A stretch of 64,000 bases of DNA from Narthecium ossifragum (taxonomy: Eukaryota > Streptophyta > Magnoliopsida > Dioscoreales > Nartheciaceae): NCBI GenBank assembly GCA_963920575.1, contig OY986965.1, forward strand, positions 7,767,134 through 7,831,133, in the 5' to 3' direction. The translations under genes were made by a program, and so were the position numbers. Shown one piece after another: positions 49,048 to 60,421 of the stretch. A model generated the notes under the pieces. It was given only the letters and a program-made list of their open reading frames with translations. It was not told the DNA's origin and did no database searches. Numbering within the stretch: the first letter of the stretch is position 1; every line of letters begins with the position of its first letter.

Positions 49048-52000
49048 TGTGAGGATCCGTACCTCCAACCTGGTCCGATTGCGTCGGTCGAGGGTCTGGT
49101 TCGGTTGGGTTAGCTCAGTTGGCCTTGCTTCACGATCCCCTTTGATCGTTGCAGCTCCGGGGTTAATTTGGTAAATTACCCTTGGCGGAGTTGGTTTCAC
49201 ACACGCGTTGTGCACACACGGCCATGTGGTGATGTATGTGCTTGATTAGATCATCAGGGGAATCCTAGATCGGAAGATCTGGATTAGATCAAGGTTTGAG
49301 CTCATGGGATCAGATCTGGCCGATCGGACGGCCGAGATCTAATCTTAAGTCATTAGTAATTAAGCTCCACTTAACTCTCCCGTTAGGGATTAAACCGCGA
49401 TTGAGAGAGGGAGATCGAGGGAGAGTGGCGGCCTGATCTCGCGGAGAGAGAGAGGAGGAGAGGAACCAGCTGGGTTCCTCTCGTCGGAGGCGAGGGTGTG
49501 GCCGGAGAGGAGTCTGGCGACGGCGACCGCGGCAAGGAGGACGACATCAACGGCAACGGTGCTCGACGGTTGAGGATTGGAACCAACGGAGGTGCTCAAC
49601 CGTGACTGGAGGAGTTTGAGGCGCACGCCGGCAGTGCTTGCGGCCGGAGAAGAAGATGGAGAAGCGATCTAGAGGTAGGGTTTCTAGCCTAAACTTGGTT
49701 TAGACTCTACTAGCATAGATTAGGCCATAGGATTGCATCGGGGTTGGATTTGTTGTGCTTGCCCTGTTTTCCGGTGACATTTGCTCTGTTTCTTTTTCGG
49801 TGATGTTTTAGTACTCTCTGTTCTGCTGTGTTTTCGATGAATGCTATGCATAGATCCTCCGATGGGTCCGTTGGATTCTTCCCCTGTCCTGGGTTTCCTT
49901 CCCTTTTGGGTTTGCACGGATTTGGATCGCTGCTCTTCCCCTTCCCCGATCTTCTTCACTTCGAATCTTATGAAGTCCGGTTTTGGATTTGCTGGTGGTA
50001 ACAGGGTTTAGCCTAGAATCTCTATGAGGTCATCTTCTTCTCTTCGCTAGTAGCTGTGGATTGTTGCTTGGGGTTTTTCCTCTGTTTCTCTCTGCTGCCA
50101 TGGATTGCCTTTGTGACCTCTGTTCTTTGATGGAGGGTTAGACAAATTGCTGGCCTTGGTTTGTGAAGTTGGTTGGACGGGGGGTTGCTGGTTTGATCGA
50201 TGGACGATCTTGGTTTTCTTCTCTGTTGTAGGTTGTCGGATTTCTCTTGGATCAACTACCGATCCTTCAGCTCTCGTGATCTCTGTTTTGGGGACTGGTT
50301 GTTGGATAGATGTGATAGATTCTCGATGGTTTGGTTTTCCTCTCCTCTGTGATGTTTCCTTGAGCTGAGATTCCATCTTAGAAAGATTCAAACATACCTT
50401 GGGATGCTTTGATCAAGCTTTGATCAAAGCTCTTCCCAGATTTTGGTTTCGGCCCCTGTCCTAAGCACCAGCCAGTTCCTTTCCGAAGCTGGTGTAATTC
50501 CGTGAGGAATCTCATGAAGACTTCATCATGAAGGTCATAGATCTTCGAATCTACTCTCAATTGCCACTAATTTCGTAATTTTTGGATTTTCCTATAAATT
50601 ACAGTGAATTATTCCCTAATTTGCGACGAACTGGATTTTTTATAAAAGCTTGGAGTTTTGGCTGAAATATGGATTTCCTTCGATTTAGCTACTTCGTTCT
50701 TCTTGCATAAGACTAATAGGGATGCTAGATAGCATGCACACTTAGTCTAGAGGAATTTTGAAGTATTTATGCATGTGTAGCCCTAGGTGTTATTTATGCA
50801 GAGCTATCTTTTCGTGCAAATAACCTACCAGCATGTTTTACTTATATATATGTAATATATAAAGGTACCAAGCTTAGTAGAATTGAGTTGGGGCTTCTGG
50901 CTTCGATCTTAGCTGTCCGCCAAATTGTTTCCCTCCATTTGAGGTGGATGTCGGATTGGTGTTTTTCAATTATGTCAATTATATACTCTTGTATCATGTA
51001 TAAACCTATGGGCCGATAGTGTGCCTCGTCTTCGGATTCTTTCTCTGTGAGTGATGTGTCTTGGTGTATTGTAGCCTTTTGGCTTGTTGATACCGGCTTC
51101 TAGCCGCGGCTTTGCTATAGCGTCGTTGTGCTGCCGGAATTCCTGAGAACCGGGTTTGGTTTTGTATAAGCTACGGAACAATTGAATGATGATTTGGCAT
51201 GTAGAGACACCTAGGCCTAGTTGTTTGTATAGGCTCATGCATGTTGTATGCATTAGAAGCATCAAGGCTAGGTGGTAGGCGATGGATTTGATCGCTGATC
51301 CGAGATTCTCGGGTAGCCCGGATCTAGCCCTAGGACCGGGGTTTGGGTAGTCGAGGATTAGGACGTGATTGTCATCAATGATTATGTTGGATATCATTTG
51401 AGGTTATTGCTATAGTCGACTATGGATTATATATTTATATTTGAGGTGTAAAGGTCGTGTCGGTCTCCAAGGCCAAGTGCTAAGAATGGTTGTCGATGCA
51501 TTCCCTGACATGTGTGTCCCCGCGAGAGATGGTATGACTGGGCAGGGTGGTACCTGGACAAGAGCCCGCAGTCTTTGTTTCCTCTCGTTTGTTCTTGGGT
51601 AAGGGTGATCCCGCATGGTACCATTCCCCTGTTGGTGCTTAGGGTGATCTTGGTAACATGTTCAAGAGAGAGGTTCATGACGGGAGCCCTTGGGACATCA
51701 ATAGGGTTATGGGACCCTTGGCATTCCTTAGACTTAGGCGGAAAACGACACAGTTGCAGTTTTCCCTTCCTTTCTGTGCGACATAGAGTAGAACCCTACT
51801 GGGCATTGTTGCTCACCCTACCTGGGCTGCATCGGCGATGCAGGCCGAGGCAGTTCCTTCTTTTAGGTGTTCCTTTAGAAGATGGCGCGGTATTTCGAGG
51901 TAATCGAGGACTTGGAGCGTTGGGGAGTTCGTCAACATATAATTTACAGTTTTAGTCAATGATGTACTAATTGATGTATTAATTGATGTATTCAAGGATA

Positions 52001-52273
52001 TAATTGTAAGATTATTAATTCAGTTGTATTTGAGAAATATTGTAATATTCTTTGATATAAATGTTGAGGAATGTGAGAATGTTAAAATTGTAAAATGTAC
52101 AGGTTTCTTGTGCTATAATTATAAAGGGGATTCTGTCAAAATTTTTATGAACTTGAGGAATTAAATTGTTTAAATTCATAGGAGTTATATTTTGGTGCGC
52201 CATTTGATGATGTAAACAGGTTTAAGTGTTTCACGTCTCGATCTGGATGGGTTTTCTGAGTCGGGGTGTGACA
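49048..52273 (-). mobile_element. 3.2-kb solo LTR (element G), Ty3/Gypsy chromovirus-like
   Basis: In minus orientation it starts TGTCACACCCCGACTC and ends GGATCCTCACA. The 5-bp duplication ACCCG flanks it (49043-49047 and 52274-52278). TGTCACACCCCGA starts are typical of plant Tekay/Del-type Ty3 LTRs, which are unusually long. No gag, protease or polymerase motif occurs inside; the frames here read as noise. Removing it rejoins the LINE endonuclease in frame at FTWSNKQPG. Confidence 0.85.
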
Positions 52274-52278
52274 ACCCG

Positions 52279-52843
52279 GCTGTTTGTTAGACCAAGTGAA
52301 AGGATTCCACAGAATTCCATATCCACCAGATCATTCTCACAAATAAAAGCAAAAAAATCCTGAGCAGAAGCATCAAAAGAGAAAGGCACTCCTCCTTTCT
52401 TCTCCTCAGTAGCAATAATTGCATTATAATCTCCGCGCATAAGGTGAGGTAATTCAAGCGCGTTCATACGAACCAGTGATTCCCAGAGTAGCCTCCGATC
52501 ATCAACTTGTCTAGCCCTATATACATCCGACACTACTAATTACCCAAATTCCTTTGAGGTGATGATTGCATGGATTGGCTAGTCTGACCAATGCTGAGTA
52601 GTAACCCTTCCAACATCCACCTTCCAGATAGCTATGATTCCCCCCTTCCGACCTTGAGCAGGGATCAAGAAACAGCCCCAAGTAGGGCCGATTTTATTCT
52701 GAATCCAATCTAGCTGGTTAGCCACCACTAGCATATCAAGAAGAAAAATAAAAGAGGGATTATGTCTCTCCATTATTGAAAAAAAGGAATCCACCACCCG
52801 ATCACGAGCAACACCCCTTGTAGTTCCAAAAGTAGAACTTCAT
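52279..52843 (-). pseudogene. LINE ORF2, N-terminal endonuclease part
   Basis: It starts at an ATG (52843) with a diverged MKFYFWNYKG, the usual MK-WNCRG start of L1-type endonucleases. NQLDWIQNKIGPTW, GRKGGIIAIWK, LPHLMRGDYNAI (the GDFN motif) and, in a shifted frame, NPFTWSNKQPG follow. AP-endonuclease-like domains nick the target DNA for priming. Stops and frameshifts break it, and element G splits it from its C-terminus. Confidence 0.85.
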
Positions 52844-53679
52844 CTAATCTGTTGTAGGCAGCGCCGGTTGCTCGTTTGGCGGGAGGACACAACGTCTCTT
52901 TTGGTGTTGGCTGGCTGATTCTTCACTTAACTTTGCATTCCCAGTCTGTAGAACTCCTACACTATCCCTAGGGTCCCACGCCTTCTCCCCGCTGCTTGAA
53001 GAGAAGAAGTAGGCCTACTAGGACTTGGAGAATCAACCGAGAATACCAGCCTCATCTTCTCTACCCCGACCTGATGAAGCTTGTCAATTTCCTCGTCTTT
53101 AAGAACATGCACTCTAGGAGAGCCATCCGATGGAGAGCGAGGCACCACCTCTAGGTTTATGGGCTTCTTCCCGCCCCTATGAGAAGCTTTGTATTTATAA
53201 TTTTTTTAAAATAATATTATTTTAATAAAATATTACTAATATATATATATGTGGAGAAAGTATTGATGAATATATTCCTGCTTTGGCCACATCAGCGCCA
53301 CGATGGCGTGACTTTTCATTTTTTTAATTCTGCCAATGAAAATGTAACTCCAAGTTACGTCTTCAATATGAAGACGTAACTTGGAGTTACATCTTTGACC
53401 ATTCCCCACCACAGGGAGGCTAAGGGCGGAAGGCCAAGGACGAATAGAAGAGTGGTCCTTATAAGACGTAGGTTGGAGTTACATTTATATTAATAAAGAC
53501 GTAACTTCAACTTACGTCTCTAGTCATCATGTACCCCCGACCGAGGGCCCTCCCTCTTCCCCACCTGAGCTCCCACCCGGGCCCTCCTCCTTCCCCACCC
53601 GACCTCCCACCGGGCCCTCCTCCTTCTCATCGGACGGCGATCTTCGGTGCTCTCCGGCGCATCTCCTCGGCGCGCGGCC

Positions 53680-55331
53680 TGATAAGACGTGGAAAGTGTC
53701 GTGGTTTAACGCGCCCGATCAAAATTACAAATTTATAATCAAACTCTTAACTAACTACCTTTTGGGGTAGCTAGTGGTGAGTCCGAGTCGATCCACTGGG
53801 AAGAAACTAGGATTGAAGCGAAATACTAAGCATGGTTCTCTACCAATGAGTTGGAAGAAAAGATATAGATTTGGGTTTTTAACTAGACTAGATCAGAATT
53901 AAAGCAAAAAGGTGATAAAATATGAAGAAATGCCGAGGGATTCATCATCAATAACAAGGGTTCTAATAGTTCTTCTTAAGACAAGGGCATGCCTCCTCAA
54001 ATTGAATGATTAAATCCAAATGTCGATAGACGAATGGCTAGTTCCACCTATCGCTCGACGAGGCTCGGGTTAGGATCCCTCGTCGGCAAGAGCTAACGTC
54101 TAATGATCGGCGACCGAATGATGAGTTGTGATTGCCGCTAACGAACCCTCTAATTAGGATGGATTCGTCACATGAGAGATAACATGGTATGGATCTAGGT
54201 GTGATAGCGAGGTGGTTCTAGCATCTCGTTGTCCAAAATCACAATGATAGGATGGGTGGAGGGTTAGGAGTAGATTGGTGGTGGTTCTAGCACCACAATC
54301 TAGTACAATCTTGGATTAGAATCCTTCGCCGTGAGAGAATCTATGGTTTTAGCATGAATCCCTCTCACGAGAGGTTCTATCCAAGCTTAGCATGCAAGAG
54401 ACCTAGATCTATGGCACAATAGGGCAATCCAAGCATCCATCAATGAAAACAACACCAAATTCATATAGAAATTAAATCCAATCCATACAACCATTCAATA
54501 GAGTAGCACAAGCCCTAAATCCTAGGATTCCGTAAAAGAAACCCTTATTACATTGTAAGAATCCATAAGCTAAGAGTTTAGTGACTCATTTTTGGGGTTT
54601 GATCCGTGGAGGGAGGTTGATGACGCTCTCCTTCCATGGATCTCCTCCAAAAAGGTCTTATTCTAAGTTGGGAAAGAAAAGTTTAGAAGAGGAAAGACTC
54701 AGAAAAAGTCCAAAAGAAGATCCCCAAATTCCCCCAAAGGGGCCTATTTATAGCCTACAAGCATCCTCCACTCGGATTAGATCTGGGCCGTTGATTTTGC
54801 TCAGCTTGCACATAAAGATCGATCTTTATAGGGTAGAAGATCGATCTTGCTCTTCCGTGTGCTTGTTGGTCCCGTGGAATATCAATCTTCCTATAGATGA
54901 AGATCGATCTGTGTTCTTGACTGGTGGCTGTGTTCCGATGAAGATCGATCTTCTTTGCTTTCCGTGCTCTTCAGCTCCATGAGGTGATCGATCTTCTAGT
55001 AGACGAAGATCGATCCTCGGAATTGTTGCGCTCTGTCATCTCTTTTGCACGTGAAAGATCGATCATGCTCTAGGGAAAGATCGATCCTTTCAAAACTTGC
55101 GCTCTGTCCCTAAAAAAAATGCCCATAGATGATCGATCTTCTCATCATGAGAAGATCGTTTTTTTTTGTATTGAACTTGCCCAAATGCATTCGTTTTAGC
55201 TCCAAACTTGATCTAATCCTCTCTAAGGGCTCTTGTACCTGTAATGGGGTAATGGTAGTCAGTAAGGCGTTACTCGAAGACTAACAAGGTCAAATTGAAA
55301 GGGTGATTTATGCATTTTTTACGTCTTATCA
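53680..55331 (-). mobile_element. LTR-like element B nested in MULE F
   Basis: In minus orientation it starts TGATAAGACGTAAAAAATGC and ends CACTTTCCACGTCTTATCA. The 5-bp duplication CGGCC flanks it (53675-53679 and 55332-55336). It is 1652 bp and homologous to A: GTTTAAC, AAATTTATAATCAAACT, GGGGTAGCTA, and TTAGTCTTCGAG followed by GATCAAGTTTGGA. Nine GATCGATC octamers (54817-55140), mostly AAGATCGATCTT, precede a TATAAATAG box (54752-54744). No coding region. Confidence 0.87.
54744..54752 (-). promoter_or_regulatory. TATA box of element B
   Basis: TATAAATAG on the minus strand in the context GGCTATAAATAGGCC. The nearest octamer (54817-54824) is exactly 64 bp away. Confidence 0.75.
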
Positions 55332-55642
55332 CGGCCCCGCGGCCCGCCGGTCCCCTCCTCCTTCCCCGTCCATCCACTCCTTCAAGAGGAGTTATATATT
55401 GAAATTTTTCGGTGATCTTTCGTCCAAATCCTCCAAGATCATTTGGCCATTCTCCATTTTACTTTCCAGTGAGTTTTTATCTTGAGATTTAGGGTTTATA
55501 TAGTCAAATTAGGGTTTTTTATAGGAATTGAAATGCCCATTTTTTATTAGAAAATTCTTTTTTTAATCATTATGGTATGGTGATTTGGGTAGCGGCATTG
55601 TTGATAAATTTCATAAATTTCTAGTATTAATTCAATTAGATT

Positions 55643-55819
55643 ATGGGCACGACAGAGGAGGATCCAGTCATGGGCACGACAAAGGAGGATCCAGAGGATT
55701 CGGAGGGACATGTTGAGCATGATGTTGGTGTCGGTGCTACGATGGAGGGAGAGGGGGTTGGACCGTCGAGGAGGAAGAAGATGGCAGTGAAGAAGAAGCA
55801 AAAAATTTGGAGGTTGTGA
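55643..55819 (+). other. small open frame inside MULE F
   Basis: 58 codons with a duplicated MGTTEEDPV/MGTTKEDPE start and a basic tail (SRRKKMAVKKKQK), terminated by TGA. It is acidic then basic, like short N-terminal exons of MULE-borne or nuclear proteins, but no family is recognised. It could be a remnant exon or captured fragment. Confidence 0.3.
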
Positions 55820-57319
55820 GTCTTCCATTTAGAGATGTTAATGATGTTTGATGTAAACGATTTTGATTTCTATAAAAATTGTGTTTAGATGTGAATGGGG
55901 TGGGTGTAATGTATTGGGTACGTATGAAAATTGGGGTGAATGTTTGGTTTGTAATTTTTAATTTTCAAACATTGTGTGGTTGAATGTTTGTATACAGAGT
56001 GGTTAAAAAACAAAAGTGTTGTTTTCCTGTTGGTTCTCTAGTAAGACGTAACTTCAAAGACGTAACCTGGAATTACGTCTTCATTAGCAGAATTAAAAAA
56101 ATGATAAGCTACGCCAGCGTGGCGCTGACGTGGCCAAACGAGGCATATTTTCATCAATACTTTCTCCACAAGTATATATTAGTAATATTTTATTAAAATA
56201 ATATTATTTTTAAAAAAATTCCTTGTATTTAAAATCAACTAAGTTGCCCTTATTCAATTGGGTCCCAAAGCCTAGAGGCACATCAGCTGGGCTTTCTTGT
56301 GGCCCACCATGCACTTCCCTAAATAAAGGATCAGCTAATAAGTGAACTCAAAAGCCGGTGCAATTTCTCTCTCAACCCCTCTCTCCCCTATCTTCTTCCA
56401 GGTCTGGGTGACGGTAGCACCCCCTCGTCCTCCGCGGCTGTTGCCAGGCTGCAACGGTCTTCCTTGGTCCCCTCCTCCCCGTGTCAGACCTGCCACCTCG
56501 GGTGGGGCGCCATGCTCTCCGTACCACGTGCCATTCGTGCGCCGCCGCGGCGATCACCTCCGGCGAGTTAATGTCCAGCTTCTCCAGCGGTTTTTCGGTC
56601 TTCTCCGTCTTCTTCCCATCAGCCCCATCCGGCGATTTCGGCTCAATATTCTGCAACTCAGGTACATCCATGCTTGAGTCTTGGTGTGTTGCCCCTCTCT
56701 CCTCTCTTCCATCTTCCCCATCAACTTGGTATCCATCGGGATCTCATCACCATCAGACATCTTCGTCTCCCCCAATTGGGTTTCCTTCCCGGCTAGCTTT
56801 ATCTTACAGCTACCGGTCCAGTGCCCTATTGATGCACAACGACGACATAGCAGGACATCTTCGTAGATAAATGGCACATACCTAGCCCAGTAGCCCCCAT
56901 CCTAGTACGCACAGTAATTATGCCCAGCTTAATCCGGCGATTTAGATCCATCTCTACACATACTCTAGCAAAGTGACCTCTCGCTGCATCATTAGTAACT
57001 ATATCCACCTCCAATGGCAGCCCGATCGACGCAGCAATGTGCATCACCACCTCCTTCTCATATTGTTCCATAGGGATCCCAGGAATCCTAACCCAAACCT
57101 TTATAACCTGGAAATCCTCCGGCACAGGACAGAATTCCTCTCTCCATCTGATCAAGGATAACACCATTCCATCCACGAACCAGGGACCTCTCATCATCAC
57201 ATAGTGCATATCCTCCGGGGTAGAGAGTGCCATAACCGCCGCATGAGGGGGCGTTTGGTAGGATGCATGCATCATGAGGGGGGCGTTTGGTAGAATGCAT
57301 GGAATGCATGCTTCGGACA

Positions 57320-57320
<1 letters not shown>

Positions 57321-57356
<36 letters not shown>
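57321..57356. repeat. (TA)n microsatellite
   Basis: An uninterrupted TA dinucleotide run of about 36 bp at the lost 5' end of the LINE, followed by 300 bp of very AT-rich sequence. Confidence 0.95.
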
Positions 57357-57361
<5 letters not shown>

Positions 57362-57516
57362 TATAACATTATATGAATAATATATATAATATTTTAATAT
57401 ATAAATATTAAAATTTAACTTTATTGTATCATTACGTGAACATGATATGAATAATATATATTTTATATATTAAAATATATTCAATAAAGTTATGTAAATA
57501 TTAAAATTATGTGAAT

Positions 57517-57655
57517 ATTATTTTAATATCAATAAAGCCATTATATTATTTTAATATCAATATATTAAATTTTAACTTTATTACATCATTATATGAACAT
57601 TATATATATTATTGAGATTAAAATAATATAATGACTTTATTGAGATTAAAATAAT
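57517..57655. repeat. 46-bp inverted repeat in AT-rich region
   Basis: The left arm 57517-57562 (ATTATTTTAATATCAATAAA...) is complementary to 57610-57655 with a few mismatches; the loop is about 47 bp. It could form a cruciform or be the ends of a tiny AT-rich MITE. Confidence 0.75.
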
Positions 57656-57662
57656 GCTCTCC

Positions 57663-60421
57663 TATATGTCTCATCCCCTGTTTTTTTTTTTGCAACATTT
57701 ATCTGATTTATGTATGTATTTTGATTTGTTTTTCATGAGATGTACCTTTGGGCTTTGTTATGGCATATGCGATCTCATGTTCTCTGGTTTTGTCTGATCA
57801 TTGGGCTTTGAGATGTTGATCCCCTATTCTCTGGTTTTGTCTGATTTGTGCCCAATGTTCTTATGCATTGGGCTTTTTCTGATCCCCTGTTTTTTGGTTT
57901 CTTCTGGTTGTTGTTCTTTACATTGGATCTCTTTATGTCATGAGAGCTCCAATGTCATATGAGTAGCTTGTTTCTAAAGCTTAGTTTGTAGGGAGACTCC
58001 CACTTTTATTTTCCATGCTCTGTATAGTTAATCCGGAAGCTTTGCTAATCTAATTAAGGTAAAAAATGCATAGTAGATTAGATTATTGTTCCTCTTTTGT
58101 CTCAAATTCTTGTTGAGCTCCTAAATGATCAACAAGATAGACAGAATGATAGGCAATTTTGAATATATGGCTAACATGAAGACATCATGATTCATGTTAT
58201 CATTTCTAAGTTTTCTACTTGTTGACATAAGGATTGATACTCCATGTTTTGTAGATGGATAATATATATGTTAAAGAACAACAAAGACATGTTATAATAA
58301 TCCAAATCATGGTCACTTATTATATGTTTATGGTTTGGTTTTACGAGGCCCTAGAAATGGAATGTACCCTGCAATGACTTGACCGAATCACCAGATTCAG
58401 ACTCCTAAATGCATCCTCATCAATCTTCGAACCGGGTCAATGGACATGGTCCAACACAAAACCCGGGTCAGGTCCTTGAACTAGGCCCAATCCTAATAGT
58501 TCGGGTTAGACTTTTATAAGATTCGGTCTGCCCATGATCTCAAAAACGTCACCAACTCACCACCGTCGTTCGACACGTTATGCGGACTAATAGCAGGCCT
58601 TGGGCCGTGTGGCACCTGGAGAAAACATAGAATCATTCACCCGTGTGACGGTGTGAGCACCGTATAATATATATCAAAACGTAGGATATATTATATTTTA
58701 TGCTTGCCACTTGGTTCTCCCTTCCATCAGCAACAGAAGGGTGAGAGGGAGAGAGTTATAAGAGGTCAGTGAGCTCTTCCTCGCTTTTCCTTTCATTCTT
58801 CTTGCTGGTTTTTTCCTTATAGTTTTTTCTTGTTGTTGATGTATGGATAAGGAAATGAATCGTTTATTTGTTGCTTTTGTTGCTATTTTAATAGAGCGAC
58901 CACAAATTAGGCGTCGTTTTGCATTTTTAATTTGTGAAGCATTTAGATACTATACCCTAATATCGGAAGAAATGCTTCAGTATTTGCATACAAGAGTTCC
59001 GTTGGGGGTTGCAATTTAAGTGAATCAGAATAATTGAGAGACAATTAAATTTTCATGCATGCCAATATATGAATAAAGGAGATTGTATATAATGTCCAAT
59101 TATTCTGGACCTGTTCATGTTTTGGGAGGCAATTGAGCTAGATTCAAATTTCTAGCTGGCAGCGTGAAAATGTGATGTGAAGTTCTATTTTTGCGACATA
59201 GTTGAGGATTAAGTGGGTGGGTTCTAGTGCTTAGTGTATTTTCTGTATTTCTTCCAATTTCTAGGTTTTCTCTGTTTTTTTTGTCTTTTAATTTAAATTC
59301 CCCAATCCTTAATTATGTAAAAACCATATAATTTTGTAATGCCCCGGACCTAATTAATATGATTCAGGTATCACTGGATAATATCACTAGAAAATCACAA
59401 GAGAATTTGAATTTTATACTAGAGTAGCTAATATACCTATGAAAGATTAAAAGAACATTCTCTAATACATTTTACTAAACTGAGAAAATGATAAGCTATC
59501 TAGTCGGCTTAAGCTCCAAGTCTCCTCAAGTGTTTGTTCCTCTACAGACACTTCTTGGACTACGAGATTGCTCCAAGCTTTTGGAAAATTTATTGGTGAT
59601 TTGGGTGATTAACCACTCAGTAAGATAGCTTAAGCTAACTCGGATCTTGATGAACAATTCGACATAATCAACTCATAATAACTAGAGTATCACATGAAAA
59701 TATGAAGAGTATTTCTCAGATCATTCAATTATAAAATAAAGTCATGGTACAAACTCTCTGCATTCATGCAAAATTTCATCCCAAGGCTAGACTAGTTGGC
59801 TTTACTTCCTAATCTAAAATGGGATGTTGAGAGGCTTCTACCATAACTATATCCAAAAGAATACTCTGTAGATGTGATGGTCTTTAAGTGGTAATACCTT
59901 GTGGTGAAATGGGTGGAAAATGTGATATTGAATGGGATAAATTAGAACTCAAAATGATTGTTGATCAGGTACTCGGAGAACAAGCAAAACAAGAACCTGA
60001 GATCAGCATAAGAGATGAGCATCCAAGACTCCAAAGGTTTGATTAGGACTAATCCAATTGTAAGAGTTCAAAAATTTATTGGATTAATCCAAGACTCCAA
60101 AGGTTTGATCAGCATAAGAGATAACCTGATTTCCCTCTTTATTTAGCCATGTGATTTCCATCGTATCGACCGTAGGTGCTATACCAAAAATTCCTTCGGG
60201 TTCTTTAATAGCAAAAAAACAAACTAGTCAAAATTCAGTGAAGCAACAATGCAACCTTTTTAAGTGGTATCTTTTTTAAAAATTTTATGAACCTAATTAA
60301 AAAGCTTGGTGAGTTTATCTTAGTTATTCTGTTCCCATAACTATATTAGGAAATTGATTTTTCCTCATGTCTTTTAGAACTAGCATATATGAAGTATAAT
60401 GATATTGTCTTAGGAGTGTTA
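57663..60421. other. upstream region and probable 5' leader intron of FOLB
   Basis: At 58660-58700 there is an AT-rich TATATATC/ATATTATATTTTATGC promoter-like stretch, then a purine-rich leader (GGGTGAGAGGGAGAGAG) with a possible donor near 58770. The acceptor TTGTCTTAG just before 60414 suggests a leader intron of about 1.6 kb. A duplicated TCCAAGACTCCAAAGGTTTGAT occurs near 60025 and 60090. No coding gene is seen. Confidence 0.45.

Larger units (their letters stand above)
53198..56222. mobile_element. non-autonomous Mutator-like element (F) with long terminal repeats
   Basis: The two ends are inverted copies of about 180 bp. Left, TAATATTTTATTAAAA-type sequence is followed by GTGGAGAAAGTATTGATGAA, GGCCACATCAGCGCCAC and AACTTGGAGTTACGTCTT; right, the same on the other strand. 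A 9-bp duplication TTGTATTTA (53189-53197 and 56223-56231) matches the MULE standard. Without the nested LTR B the element is about 1.37 kb. The interior is GC-rich on the left (Pro/Leu-rich frame from 53529) and includes a small open frame at 55643. It may carry captured sequence, which I cannot identify. Confidence 0.87.
41898..57250 (-). mobile_element. L1-type LINE broken by three nested insertions
   Basis: One minus-strand non-LTR retrotransposon. In order from its 5' side: ORF1 (DUF4283 and CCHC knuckle, 57275-52957), endonuclease, reverse transcriptase, zf-RVT and RNase H, ending at a poly-A tail seen as eleven T at 41898-41908. It is split by a MULE (53198-56222), an LTR (49048-52273) and another LTR (43744-47138). 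Removing these with one copy of each target duplication leaves about 5.7 kb, a normal full-length L1 size. The reading restores across each junction checked: FTWSNKQPG joins RAKVLERLD, and WHGRYISEA joins GRVTSIK. The 5' end near 57250 is lost or truncated and no LINE target duplication was found. Frameshifts and stops make it dead. Confidence 0.9.
52957..57275 (-). pseudogene. LINE ORF1 (DUF4283 and zinc knuckle), interrupted
   Basis: The first part (57275-56372) has a DUF4283 region (MRGPWFVDGMVLSLIRWREE, QVIKVWVRIPGIPMEQY) and a CCHC-type knuckle in another frame (CRRCASIGHWTGSC). The domain binds nucleic acid in the LINE particle. The MULE at 53198-56222 then interrupts it. A last piece (53148-52957) resumes with SPSDGSPRVHVLKDEEIDKL and ends before ORF2. 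At least two frameshifts are seen in the first part. The N-terminus beyond 57275 is replaced by MITE-like GGGGCGTTTGGTAG copies. Confidence 0.82.

Noticed and set aside
49383..50391. Frames of 60-114 codons within element G
   Set aside because: Low-complexity Ser/Pro/Lys/Gln-rich translations of an LTR; no retroviral or host motif, and the LTR borders account for the region.
40431..55140. GATCGATC arrays as a CRISPR-like or satellite repeat
   Set aside because: The repeats are 8-10 bp palindromes with irregular spacing and homologous, not unique, spacers inside LTRs of a plant genome; CRISPR is excluded.
60389..60421. Upstream ATG for FOLB
   Set aside because: Its codons would be read through a good TTAG splice acceptor, and the added residues are not part of the family; the ATG at 60422 fits.
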